Shown piece by piece: positions 31,841-44,179 of a stretch of 64,000 nt of DNA. This DNA comes from Hofstenia miamia (taxonomy: Eukaryota > Xenacoelomorpha > Acoela), in the NCBI GenBank assembly GCA_004352715.1, contig SCFE01000019.1, positions 382,264 through 446,263 on the forward strand. The letters are read 5' to 3'. The notes under the pieces are model-generated. The model did no database searches, was not told the origin of the DNA, and was given only the letters and a program-made list of their open reading frames with translations. The position numbers were made by a program, and so were the translations under genes. Numbering within the stretch: the stretch's first letter is position 1; the number at the start of each line of letters is the position of its first letter.

Positions 31841-34800
31841 ATTCACTGGAAACCAAAACACATTGCTTTCAATCTCTGACCTGTCATCAATTTTTTGATG
31901 TTCTTTATGTTGTGAAAAGTATCACTTCATGTCAACTATCATTCTAATTCCCTAATGTCAAAATGCATTACTCTCACTCTGTTTCCCTCTCTCTTTCTCT
32001 TGCAAAGGTAAAATGTGAATTGACATTGTTTAATCACTGCAAAACATTATCTGTGTTGTAATGTGTTATAGAACTTTTATTATTAATCAGTGGGCTTCTT
32101 CTCTTTTGCTTGTGACAATTCTTTTCTTTAATAGGTGTTAGCATTGGGATTCACCCTTGTGTCAGAGGGTTGTGGCTTTGAGAAGGGGTGGTGCATAACT
32201 CATCAAAAAGATTTCCAAGTGATCTGGTTGTTAGTGCTTCAATAGACATTGCTCTTGTAGGCTGAGTTTTTTAGAGGAATGATTTCACAACAAGGAAAAA
32301 TAATGAATTTATCCAACAATTTAGAATGAATATATAGATAGGACTGCCCAATAGGAATAAAATCATGTGATGTATAACTGAGGAAAGTAAATTAGTAGAA
32401 ACATGCATCATGTATATGACCAAATAACTGATCTAGAACTCCAATTCTTTGTAAAATGTCTTGCTTTTGATTAATGCAAAATATTTATCATATAACCAGG
32501 TTCATGGATTTACAATTTTTTAAACTAACAACTGAATCAAACTATGAATTAAGTGTTGATTTTCATTTTGTCAGGAGATACATTATTGCTTTGTACATGT
32601 TTTACAAAATTTCTTAGTTGTTTCTAGCTCTCAAATGTTTTCATAAACTGCTTTGTTAATGATTAATAAAAAATATTTATCATGTAGATTTATCTGCCTC
32701 TACTATCTAACCATGTAGTTGATTATTTCATATCAGTGTATATGAACTGTATGTTTTTACATTAGCATTCACTACTATTAATTTTATCAGACTGCTATGG
32801 AATCAGTGAAATGTTATAAACTCAGATAATTTAATACATTTTTGGTAAATATCATCAAATTATGCAACAAAAGCAAAAACCAATGTGTTTAAATTTTCTA
32901 TCTTTTAACTAACAGCTGACTGAAACTAGTGAATTCTATTATTTGACCCTGTTTCTACAAAACTTTACATTTATTCTATCAATGTATGATCTTGACACTG
33001 GTTTATACATTGGATATTCACACTACTATTTTCACATATTTAGACATTTAGAATGGTGAACACATCATGAGGTTTACAAATTTAATGAATGGAGATGATA
33101 TCTATCAATGGAAAAAATCGTCATCAACTATGAATAACATATCCATGCATTAAACAGGCTAACAATTTCAAGTACATCTCCACACAGAATAACAAAGGTA
33201 CATCATACATGTTTTTGTTCTAAATGAAGTTATGCATTATTGGTTTATTTGCTTATATACATTGATGTAATATTTCACCAAACATCTTTTTGTTTACAAC
33301 AAATTTATATATAGCATTGGTTTATTTGCCTATATATGTTGATGTAATATTTCTCCTTGAATAGCAAGCAACGCATTGCAATTAATTCATGTTTCTTCCC
33401 AATTTTATCAAAATGAGTAGGCATTACAAGCATGCTTTCACGTTTTTTTAATAAATTATTTACTCTCTACCAATTGTTATTTGCTTTCTCACAAGTGTTT
33501 TATTATCCATGTTGTTAAAACAACCATTAATAATTATTTCATACAATTGCATGTGTTTTTTTACAATTATTGCAATAAGGGAATCAATTAATTTTAGCAG
33601 ATGGATTTAAAAAGATGCTTCCTCATTAATAATTGGTGAGTAATCTCATTGTACATTGCAGAGAGAGAGAGAGAGAGAAAAGCAGAAAATCCATGTAATA
33701 TATACAGCCATGCAAAATCATAACAAAATAAAGTGAAAAAAACATGCAAAAGTCAACAAAAGCAGTGGAAGCTAGAAATCCCCATGTAATGTATACAGCC
33801 ATGCAAAGTCATATACCAAATAAAAGTGAGAAACATGCAAAGAAGATGTATCACTCTACAAATGTGTACAACCTGAAAAATCATGTTCAAAGCCAACAAA
33901 AGTTGTAACAGTCTACAATGTGTGCAGTTATGAAAAATCTGTATACACCAAAAAGAAATGCAGAGAGAAGAAACTAATATATAATAATATTGTATATTGT
34001 GTGTGTATAAATTATATTAATAACATTGCATGTGTAATTTTTAGGAAACAAAATTTGCCTTTATGCATAAAACCACATTTTGATTTTAATTTGTAAATCT
34101 ATATTCTATGTTTGTACTGTTAAGTTGCTCTTATGCAACTTACTTTTTCTGAAAATTTTGCTTGTTTTTATTGTGTATTACCCATGTAATGAAATATTTC
34201 CCATTTTTTTCGGTTTTTGAATATTATCAAAATGAATTAAACATAAGGAAATTTTTACAATTAAATAGTAATGTATTTGAACATTTCCCTGTAGTGTATA
34301 GATTCCCAATTTAAATTAGAGCAAATGTATAGTAGTACTTATCACTAAAAACATTTAATAAATTACATTTTGTCTTGTCTTAAACATCTTGGTCTTACCA
34401 CATGCCTTTATTAAATATTAGAAATTGCAAACTAGCTTATGGTTTTTTTCTGAAAATTAATTTGGTTTTTTTACTGGAATAAGACATTATACTTTTAACA
34501 CAAGTATTTATTATTTCTTTTAGCTCAAACATTTTGCTAACATGGAATTTTTTAAAATGGAAAATAGCAACATATTCAAAAACAATGTGTAACCCTTTTT
34601 ATATGTGATGTAATGCTAAAAAATGAATTGAGCATTGTACATAGAAGTGGATAAAATTTTTGCAAAGTGCTATTATAAAGCACAATCAGCATAATTTCCA
34701 TTATATTTCTTTTACAAAGGGGAACCTTACAAATTAAGAAATGATGACTTTTATTGAATCTCAAAATTTATCAAGTAGAAAGGGACATGTAAGAGAAGGA

Positions 34801-35202
34801 CCTTGAGTTTTTAATTCACTTAATCTCTCAACATGTAGAAAATTTCCTTGATTATGGTTATTGATATCCACAAAACTATGAAAATTCTACAGAGTGTATA
34901 AAAGACTATTATAAATTTGTATGTCAAATGAACACTCCACAAGGTATATTATTATCTCCATTTACTAATAATAATAATAATCATTGCAAATTTAAGAAAT
35001 TTGTTGTGAAACCATTGTAGCTAATACAATTAATCATTTTGTATTCTTGTCTATTTATTATTATCAAATAATTTATCAATCATATTAAAATAAAACTGGT
35101 ACATGTAGAAAAAGATTAAAGGCAAAACTATACATTTTCTATTCATTAAACTGTGATGCAATATGATTTATAATAGCACTGTTCCCAATCCCCATGTCAC
35201 CA
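31841..35202. other. Polinton B interior, non-coding
   Basis: AT-rich with almost no CpG and no convincing ORF. It contains old tandem repeats: about 33,235-33,355 (two copies around GGTTTATTTGC, then TTGATGTAATATTTC); about 33,690-33,960 (units with ATGTAATRTATACAGCCATGCAAA); and a (GA)n run at 33,661-33,678. The usual Polinton genes (integrase, ATPase, protease, capsid) are absent. Confidence 0.6.
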
Positions 35203-35679
35203 TTAAAAAAAGGTTTTTTTGATCAAAACCTTGCATTTTTCACCCAATGCACTGACATAGCATTTAGGTAGAAAATAGTATAAACCATTATCAAGTCTAA
35301 TCTTTACTGCAACACCATACTTTGTGTTCAACTGAACAGCATCCTCAATTGTTAGCCATAGTTTTTTTGGAAGTTTGCTAGCAGGACTTGCATCTGAAAA
35401 AATAAATGTTGATGGCTGTGAATTGATGCCATTTAAATGTTGTAAAATGTCATTGTCTTCTTGCACCTTGGTGTTAGGAAAGATAATAGCATTTGTATTA
35501 AATGCAGGACATCTTCACTTGTGAGGAGCTTTGTGTTTTTCTTTTGTAGGTGCAGGCAGTGAGATCATCATCTCTTGTGTTAGCAGATCATAGTTGGACA
35601 GTGGTGGCAGAGTTGTACATAGTTCATAAAACAGACTACCAAGTGAACCAGATGCTAGGGTTTCAACAGACATTGCCAT
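35203..35679 (-). pseudogene. Small gene inside the right TIR of Polinton B
   Basis: From an ATG at 35,679 (MAMSVETLASGSLGSLFYEL) the frame runs to a stop near 35,203, about 158 codons, with one TGA in the middle (near 35,535). The second half is open from about 35,466 and carries WLTIEDAVQLNTKYG, then LDNGLYYFLPKCYVSAL, a compact beta-rich module with a conserved FLPKxY. The N-terminal half is Ser/Leu-rich. Because it lies in the TIR, each element carried two copies. I do not recognise the family; the C-terminal module could be a small nucleic-acid-binding fold. Confidence 0.55.
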
Positions 35680-35925
35680 AAGCAAAATGAATTTGCATAG
35701 AATAAAAATAATGATTTTATCTGATGATTGTAACTGAATATATAGATTAACTTGTTTAATCAGTCAACACACCATGACATCACTACAACACCCCTCAGCC
35801 ATATCCATGACCCAGTGGAGGTCAAAGACCACCCTCTCAACCAATCAGAGAAAAGTGTGATGGGCTTCCCCACCTCTTGACCAATCAGAGAAAAGTGCAA
35901 TCTTGTCTCAGCCTCCCTTGCTACT

Positions 35926-37353
35926 TACAACCAAATCCATCAAACAGCTATACAGTACTTAAGGTCAAGCAAATCCCATCTGGTGTCAGTGTGGCAAGTA
36001 GCACCAAGCAGAAATTGTTAACATGCAAAATATTTTCTGACAAAAAATTTATGGAAGAGGGATGGGATCATTTACATGAGCTGGCAAGACAATCATATAA
36101 GCTGAAACAAAAACTTCATGATTTAATTATTTCACAGGAGCAGTGAAAAACAATAATGGCAACAGCAACACAGTGTATATTTTGCAAGAATGTGTTTGTA
36201 CCTGGTGATGTTAAAGTTATAGATCATTGTCATTTTATTGGTAAAATTTGAGGTGTTGCACATAGCAATTGTAGCCCACAATTTACACTGATTTTTATCC
36301 ATAATGGGAGAAAATATGATATGCAGATTTTGTTAAATTTTTGTAGATGAAAGACAAAGAGAAGGTGTGAGCTGTGTACATCAGAAGTGTCTCTTTCACT
36401 AAGTTTGATGGTGCCTGTAGACAGATATAATGATAAGCACGGAGTTTATAAACCAATAATCTATGAAGAGCTAAGATTTTTAGACAGCTATCAATTCATA
36501 CCTGACACTCTATCAAATCTTGCTAAAAATATCAGAGCTGAAAAATATCAATTTTTAAATGAAGAAATGGGCAAGCACAAGGCAGAAGCATTTTCCAAAT
36601 AAAGGGGCATTTCCATATTCCTGGTTTGACAGTTTTGAAAAATTTAATGAAATTGGACTACCAGATCTGGAGCATTGGTGAGAGAGATTGACCAGAAAAA
36701 TTCCCATAATGCAGGAGGAGCTAAATTTCAAGCATGAAAAGACTTAGGTTATCAGTGAATGTGAAACATTTGAACACTTTCATAATAACTATTTACTTTC
36801 TGACACATTATTACTATTAGGTGTTATAAGAGAATTCAGAGTTCAGAGTATGGAGACATATAATCTTGACTCAACCCACTTTTTCACTTTATCAAATTTT
36901 AGTTGGCACACAATGTTAAAGTATATGGGAATCTTGCTCAACCCTATATGTGATGAAGAATATTTGAATTTTATAGTGAACAGGATTTGTGGCAGGATGT
37001 GCAGCACTTTTTCTGACAGATATTTCAAGGTGAATAATCCTATGGTGGAGGGCTATGATTCAGAGAAAGTGACCATGTATGGGATGTATGCAGATGCAAA
37101 TGCTCTCTATAGCATTATAATGAGTTTAAGCCTGCTGCAAGAGTCACAAACTGGTTACTTAGTACAAGTTGACCTGGAATACCCAGAATGTTTACATGAG
37201 GAGCATTTTGATTTTCCACTGGCTCCACATAAAATGATTATAGAAGACAAACATATCAGCTCAAAATAAAAAATAGGTTACAAATAAAGTCAGCACCTAT
37301 ACCCAAACTTGTGCAAACATTTTATTAAGGAAAATTACATTGTAAACTATTAC
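35926..37353 (+). pseudogene. Polinton A DNA polymerase B, block 3
   Basis: It resumes right after Polinton B: QPNPSNSYT, IPSGVSV, EGWDHLHELARQ; then an HNH-like Cys/His patch CIFCKNVF, DHCHFIGKI, GVAHSNC (36,160-36,275); then LRFLDSYQFIPDTL; SWFDSFEKFN; LLSDTLLLLGV. Palm motif MYADANALYS (about 37,085), corresponding to the catalytic DxxxLYP/DxxxLYG motif, and VDLEYPE follow. The open parts are 35,877-36,146, 36,387-36,602 and 36,850-37,269, broken by TGA, TAG and TAA. It ends at IVNYY where a hAT element is inserted. Confidence 0.85.
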
Positions 37354-37788
37354 CAGGGTTGGGTGATTTATGATTTTATTCTATTATAATCAAATCAACT
37401 GAATTTAATAGAAAATAATTAAATCTTGATTATAATCAATGAAAAACTAATTTTCAATGTTTTTCAAATTTCAACAAGGGATAACACTGGTTGAATATCA
37501 TTAGCATATTAGAATATAGAATAGCCTCATTAGAATATCATGGTGATTTCATTAACCACATACATACAACACACTATACAAATGTTAAAATGTAATGTTA
37601 TGTAACACACACGTGGTTCATTCAATTTGTGCATTTGAATTGTTCACAATAAATCAGTTGCCTGGGCTTATGCATCATAAATATTTTGCATGTGAAAGGG
37701 CATGTATCTAAATCAACCATTGATTTTCTTTTTAAAAATGTTGATTATAATCCAATTTTAATAGCTTGATTATAATCAGCCAACCCTG
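37354..37788. mobile_element. hAT-like non-autonomous element
   Basis: 435 bp, starting CAGGGTTGG and ending CCAACCCTG, a perfect 9-bp TIR of hAT type. The flanking 8-mers are ACTATTAC and ACTATGAG (6 of 8 match), and the polymerase frame continues across it. The interior is rich in AATCAA/TTGATTAT inverted motifs and has no ORF. Confidence 0.8.
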
Positions 37789-38650
37789 ACTATGAGGTCA
37801 TGAAATTTTATGTTGGATGTGGACTGAAAATAACAAAATTTCATAAAACCCTCGAATTTAAACAGGCACCATTTTTAAAACCATATATAAATCTCAACAC
37901 AGAGAAATGAGAAGCGGCACATAATGATTCTGAAAAGGCATTCTACAAGTTGATGTCAAATGTGGTTTTTGGAAAATTCATAGATAACTTGAAGAAACAC
38001 ACAAATATAAAGTTTGCACATGAATTGGAATCTGCAGAGAAGTTGATAAAAAGCCAAAGTTTAAATCATATAACATTATTAGTGATGATTTGGTTCAAGT
38101 TATGTTGGGGCAAAAGAGATTATATGGGATTGTCCAAATTACATTGAAATGACCATACTTGACTTGTCCAAGCTAATAATGTTTAGATTTCACTATGAGA
38201 TTATTTAAAGATAGAATTACACTGTCAGAGAATGTGTACACATAGCTTGCCCAACTTTTGCATCCATTTGATTTCTCTAATTACCCTACAAGTTCACCTT
38301 TATACAGTAACATAAATAATAAGGTGTACCTAAAGATTAAGGATGAATTGGCTGGGGGCATGTTAGCACAGGTAATCATGCTTAAGCTGAAACTCTACTT
38401 GATTAAGTATACCAATGATAGCCACGAAATATTGGACATGGTCATTGCAAAAGGAGTGAACAACAAACTTTGAACTGTTCAAATCAATTCTGCTATATGA
38501 AGGCATCATCTGAAGGCCCATGACTGGAATACATTCACATATGCACTCAATAATTGTGGAAACATCAAATTGTATTGTGCTCTCATTCTATGATAATAAA
38601 TGTTATCTTGTAAATAGCATTGAGATGCTGCCATATGGGCATAAAGGTAA
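37789..38650 (+). pseudogene. Polinton A DNA polymerase B, block 4 (palm/thumb to C-terminus)
   Basis: The frame reads GLKITKFHKTLEFKQAPFLK, FYKLMSNVVFGKFIDNL (the KxxxNxxYG-like motif), ILDLSKLIMFRFHYE, HPFDFSNYP, NNKVYLKIKDELAG, IKYTNDS, IAKGVN, and a C-terminal YDNKCYL, then LPYGHK near 38,640. The stretch that should hold the second catalytic motif DTDS is missing between FHYE and HPFDF, so the gene is dead. Stops are TGA, TAA and TAG. The end matches the usual C-terminus of Polinton polymerases. Confidence 0.85.
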
Positions 38651-39050
38651 TTTAATGTGTGTGTGTTTATAGTATTAAAAATCTTGTTGGATATTGCATG
38701 CTGATGGATGTCTCTTTAAGTGTGAAATGCCTCTGGCAAGGTATATGGAAATATATATTGTTCATGGATTAATAATTAATGTTTAGACTATGATGAAACA
38801 TAATATTTCCATGTATTTTCCCATTCTCCCCCAAATGTACTCACTTTAAGTCTATGTGTATGGTAATACAATTGTTTTTAGTTGAATAATATTAAGTTTT
38901 TCTACTTAGATATTGATGGTGTTCATCTGATGCTAGTTCACTCCCATCACCATCCCCAAGTGCTTATTATTTTCTCTCCACGTATGTCATTTCACTAGCA
39001 TTTGTTACAATTAATGATTTGTTTAAAAAACCGCATTTGATTGATTAATT
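38651..39050. other. Non-coding stretch
   Basis: AT-rich, no ORF or repeat recognised. Confidence 0.5.
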
Positions 39051-39710
39051 GCCTCTCACTCAATTGTTTGCTCACCAACTGAAAAACCACTTTCACTGTT
39101 CTCTGTACTTGTTTTTTATCTTACAAGGATGGTATAAACTATTTAATTGTTTGCTATTTATACATGTTTAGTTGCAACACACGATGAATTTATATATTCC
39201 CCAATGAAAAACTGTTTTCTGATGCTCCATGTTTTGTGTTTTTTATCTTGCAAAAGACAGTATTATCTATTTAATTGATTGTTTATTTATGAGTGTTGTT
39301 TCAACACAAAAATGAATTTATATATTCTCTGCTGAAAAACCACCTCCCCAAAATGCTTTATGCACATATTTTATCTTGCAAAATGGTAAAAATCTATTTC
39401 ATTGATTACATATTTCTACATGTTTAGCTTCTACACAAGATGAAATTATATATTCTCTTTTGAAAACCATTGCAAAGACAGTAAAAATCTATTTGATTTA
39501 CTTTATTTATATGTGTTTAGTTTAAACACAGGATGAATTTATATTCTCCAATGAAAAACCACTTCCCAATGCCCCATGTTTTGTGTTTTTTATCTTGCAA
39601 AAGATGGTATAGTCTATTTAATTGATTGTTAATTTATGTTTGTTTAGCTTAAACACAAGATCAATTTATACTCTCTGTTGAAAACTGCTCCCCAATACAC
39701 AGCATTAATT
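39051..39710. repeat. Minisatellite with a unit of about 127 bp
   Basis: Five recognisable units with the anchor CTATTTAATTGATT at 39,139, 39,267, 39,394, 39,489 and 39,614. Spacings are 128, 127, 95 and 125 bp, so one unit has an internal deletion. Each unit carries a TGTTTAG, then ACACAAGATGAATTTATAT, then TTTTATCTTGCAAAA pattern. Confidence 0.8.
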
Positions 39711-40534
39711 TCGCAACACATTTCACAGGACATAATTAACTTTTGATTCTATAATTTGTTAGTAATAAAATGATGGAATGTTATTAATTTACTATAATAA
39801 TGTTGGCAATATATTAAAATGCAGTGTCTAAATCTCAACTTAGATTAATTGTGGAATGTACAAGCAGATGGTGGATACACAATGAATGAGGAAATACATG
39901 TCTACCAGATGATTTTGTTGATGGAGATCAGATGAACTAAAAATAGACATAATTTGCCAATGTAATTTACCATTATTATAAGTGAAATTTGTAGAATTTG
40001 TCAATATTTTTTGTCTTATTTTAAAAATGTGAGTTTTACCACATTCACTTAAAATTACTAGTTGTATTTTTGATTTCAGAAAATAATGAATTTGGTTTAT
40101 CATGTACATTAGACACTGCATTTTTTACTAGTGTCTATAAATTCAAAACATTTTATTATTACATTATTTTTCAAATCTCTTTGTTTAAGCATAAAGTTAA
40201 ATTTCAACATTTAATTGTTGAATATTTTCCAGATGTATTAGTGAAACAGATTAAATTAGAATGTTTTAGAAGTTAAAATTGAATTTTTTACAGTGAAATA
40301 GCGTATTTTGAAAAACAAATTGATGTCTTTTGCATGTAATGTATACATTTTCAAAAAACCAAAATAAATTGCATTGATTGTAAAGTTATATTAATCATTG
40401 GAAAAAGTGTGGAAATTTTTATAGTAGATGAGACAGTAATAATAACAGATGTATATGTAGTCGGTGAGAGGGTGCTGTATTTAGAAAATTTTAATTAATT
40501 TTTTGCATGTAAATGTCAAAAAATATTGAGTCAG
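39711..40534. other. Non-coding stretch
   Basis: AT-rich. A 68-codon frame at 40,070-40,276 follows a TTGATTTCAG acceptor-like site but has no recognisable similarity. Confidence 0.4.
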
Positions 40535-40661
40535 TAATTACATCACTGCTAGATGATGTTGCAAACCCCTCATTGATATCCAAGACCCAGCAGAGACCAT
40601 GAGTCAGATTGTCCAAAAAATGATAAAAATTCTCAATCAAGTCTGCCTTTCCTATTCTACT
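40535..40661. repeat. Right terminal repeat of Polinton A (tentative)
   Basis: The stretch resembles the end of Polinton B (35,785-35,925): CCCCTCAxxxATATCCAxGACCCAG, then a closing CTATTCTACT. It lies downstream of the polymerase and directly before Gypsy E3 sequence, the expected place for the Polinton A end. The matching left TIR was not found in the window. Confidence 0.5.
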
Positions 40662-40689
40662 TCCCTCCCAATGAGAGGCGAGTTTACAA

Positions 40690-43215
40690 ACTTGCTTTTT
40701 ATCTGTTATGGCGCCAGGTGTGTATATATATGTACTTTATCTCCTTGTTTGTGAGGTTCACCATAAATTTTTCTATTGAAGTAACATTGTTGTCTGATGA
40801 AGCTTTTTTCAGTGTTGCACACATCATTTCATGAATTAAGTTCATTTTCTTTATGAATTCATTAACATAGTTGTTGCTGATCATGTTACAGTATTCTTTA
40901 AATAACATTGATACTGGTGTGGGGGCTTCATGCCTGAATATGGCTTGGAATAGTGATATTCTTGTAGTCGCATCTGTGGAAGTATAATAGAAATATTTGA
41001 CCATTGGGAGTATTTCTCACCGCATTTTACCTCCAACATGTACTGTAATAGTTCACATAAGTTTTAGTAATGTTTGATTTACTCTCTCCACTGCTCCATT
41101 AGCTTGTGGGTGGTTGATTTTCATGTGAGAAAGATTTCCATTTTCTTGGTTAGGGTTTGCAATAATTGGCTTTCAAATTGTTTTCCCTNNNNNNNNNNNN
41201 NNNNNNNNNTCTCACCGCATTTTACCTCCAACATGTACTGTAATAGTTCACATAAGTTTTAGTAATGTTTGATTTACTCTCTCCACTGCTCCATTAGCTT
41301 GTGGGTGGTTGATTTTCATGTGAGAAAGATTTCCATTTTCTTGGTTAGGGTTTGCAATAATTGGCTTTCAAATTGTTTTCCCTAGTCTGTAATTAATTAT
41401 TGCATTGTGACAAATACACATATCCAGTTGTTTATGATTGCCTCAGCTCTTGTTGCATAATGGGATCATTTTACAATATTTCGTAACCTTCATCAACTTT
41501 GGAGAGTTGTTCAATATCCACATTTACTATTTGGTTGGCATATTCTGCTGTGCGTTTTTCCAGTTCAGTACATTGCACTGGAAAATGATGATGGTTGAGG
41601 AGTATGCATTTATTGATTACATCTTTGATTGTACAATGTAAGTAACTGGTAACAACGTTTTCATGGATTGTTAGTTTGGTTTGATAAATGCTCCAATGAC
41701 CCTGTTTGTATATTTTCTTTATGACGTCTCTTTTTTAATACTCAGGTAGGGTAATTAGATTGTGAGTTGTTGAGCTGGCATACAGGATCCTGCTTTCAGT
41801 CATTTTCCATTTGTGTTTATGGTAATAGCATGTTGCCAAACTATTCATTAGGTATGTTGGGTCTTTTATGTGTTTTATCATTTGTTTCAAAATGCATTGT
41901 TGCATTGAGCATTTGCTATCTCCTCTGCCATGATCTCTTCTTTTATCATTATAGAGAGGACAGGGATTATTAGACGTCCATTCCTATCTGTGTTGATGTA
42001 AATAAGATTTTCATATTCACATGTTGTATAAAGTGAAAGTCCCTTGCTTTGCTTTGTTCCTTATTAAAATTTTTCTTATATTGAGGTAATGCCATCCATA
42101 TGTCAGTGTTAGTATAGAGTTTGCGCTTTTAATGTTCTATGGTGAAATGGAAGTGATTGAGGTACTTGATCTACCAGTCAATGACATTAAAACAATTGCC
42201 AGAATATTTTTTTAACCAGCACAGGCTGCTCTTATTGGTTCTAACTGTGAATGTTTTCTCACCAATGAGGAAGTGGCAGAATTTTGTCAGAGATTCAACA
42301 AGGGCCAACATTTCTAGTTTTGTTGCTCCATAGGCTAATCCTCACCATCTTGGATTTGGCTCAATGTGGCACCTATTGCGACTGTACTGGTATTGCAATC
42401 CAGTATATACTTGTCACTTGGTGTTGGTGAGTTTAGTGATTTAATTTTTTTCATCTCGTTTTTGAGGTGATTGAGTTCCTCCTGGTGGCACCATGACCAA
42501 TCAAAGTCTGTTTTGGTTTTAAGTAAGTTTGAGATGTTAATAATTTCTTCTGCAAGATTGGGAATAAATATGTGATAAATATTTAGGAATCCTAATATGC
42601 ATTGAACATCATTTTTTCATCAATAAGTTGTTTTGCATTATCATTGATTGTGATGTTGCCAGCTGTGATTACTTTTTGTTTAGCAATGTTGCAATGGTGG
42701 CATTAATGCATAGTAGTTTTAAGATGTTATTTAATTGTTCAGAGTTCTTCAACATTGTGAGATCCAATGAGGATGTCATCTATATATGCAGGTATCCCTT
42801 TTTGCAGTTTATATTTCCCATTCAGTAAGATCTTTGTGACATAGCACTAGAACGTAGCAGGGAATTACAAAGGCCAAAGGCCATGTATAGCCACTCGAAT
42901 AGTCCATACAGAGTGATAAACGCTGTTTTTTTGGTGTTGGTTGAAAGCATTAGTACATGCCAGTAGGCTTTGCAGAGGTACAATGTAGAGTATAGTTTGA
43001 ATTTTGATGCGTCATATAGTATATCAACTTGAAGTAGCAGGTAAGCACATTTTTTGGTGATATCATTGGTTTGGCAGAAATTGATACATAGATTGTGTCC
43101 AAAACATCATGCAGAGTGACTGTTATCAGTGATGTAATGGGTGACATTCCTGGTTTCAATGCAGATCGATTTGGCAGCAGCAATGGTGGGTTTGCTTCTG
43201 GGAATTGATTTCTGA
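40690..43215 (-). pseudogene. E3: Gypsy pol (RT, RNase H, integrase)
   Basis: Reading leftward: NPPLLLPNRSALKPG near 43,160; NLCINF (the CIDF motif) near 43,090; YDASKFKLYSTLYLCKAYW and YMAFGLCNS (42,870-43,020); a broken YIDD box; RNase H with YGATKLEMLALVES near 42,330; and integrase with QFESQLLQTL near 41,360. VKYFYYTSTDATTR, then HEAPTPVSM, cover the core end at 40,850-41,000. Many stops and frameshifts. It is the E1/E2 lineage. The integrase C-terminus is cut at about 40,690, consistent with Polinton A inserting there. Confidence 0.8.
41011..41385. other. 21-N gap with duplicated flanks
   Basis: N at 41,189-41,209. The approximately 175 bp before it (TCTCACCGCATTTTACC...) is repeated identically after it, so the duplication is an assembly overlap. 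Confidence 0.9.
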
Positions 43216-44160
43216 ATACAGCAGTTGATTCTGATTCAGGTTAGGGAAAACATTAATAGTTTTCAGCAAAACAATGTAATAAATATCAGAGATCAAGAAT
43301 ACACAGCGTCTAATTATGCAAGCAGAGGAATTGAAATTTACATGGCAATTACAGCCAAAGCTAGGCCAGCAGTCAATCAAATTAGCAAAACAAACTAAAC
43401 TGGATCAGCTAAACCCCAGAGAGTAGCGAGCTTGTGCAAGGATAGAATCCCAACCAAATACAGGGAGTAATATAAAGAGTTAATTATTTTCAATTCGAGC
43501 AACCTGATTTTAAATTAACCTGGATAAAAATTTAATAAATTTATTTGTTAGCCAGTTACTAGAAGATTTTGAGCAGACTGATCTTATCTCTAAGGTTAAG
43601 CTCACACTGTTGATTATTTAATTTAACTAAATAATTCACAAATTAAATAGTTTATCAAAATTTTTCAAGTGCACACTAGTGATTTTATTTTAGAATTGAT
43701 TTCATTAAGATACAGCATGTCTTCCGGCAATAATTGAATTAGCAAAAAGACTTAAGAGACTTTTCTAGATAGATTGCGTGAACACAATATGACGTTTTTA
43801 ATTACTTTCGAATGAATGCGTAGGGTTTTGATCAATTACTGTAATTAGTTAAACTGAGAATAACATTATGTAAATACAAAGATTCGTAAAGAAATTTGTC
43901 CCGGGTAATACAATGTTGTATTCTCCAAAGATAGAAATAAAACTCATTATAAGCAGTTATAAACAATTTTGGTTTTGGAGCCTTTTGGGACCCAACATAC
44001 AAAATAAAGTAATTATATAAATATTGCAAAATATTGAGGCCCAATATTAGAAAAAAACATAATAAACAATTTTTGAGTGTTGGAGGTACAAAATATTTAG
44101 TGAGAAGTATCAAATATGCACAAAAGCGGTTACTGAAAATTTAATACATAAATTTGGAAG
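43216..44160. other. Stretch without a recognised gene
   Basis: CpG becomes frequent here, unlike the transposon-dense part to the left. Open frames such as 43,832-44,113 (minus) have no recognisable features. Confidence 0.5.
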
Positions 44161-44179
44161 TTGTGGGGTGGGGCAGTGA

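Larger units (their letters stand above)
25839..35925. mobile_element. Polinton B: TIR element nested in the Polinton A polymerase
   Basis: The left end begins AGTAGAAAGGGAGGCTG and the right end is CAGCCTCCCTTGCTACT, inverted repeats that continue for about 700 bp. The AG-initial terminus and long TIRs fit Polintons. The flanks are TACAC on the left and TACAAC on the right; the polymerase reading frame across the empty site needs TACAAC once. The target duplication was therefore 6 bp, the Polinton length, with one A lost on the left. The interior (31,840-35,200) has no polymerase or integrase, so the element is non-autonomous or gutted. Two LTR insertions lie in its left TIR. Confidence 0.7.
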
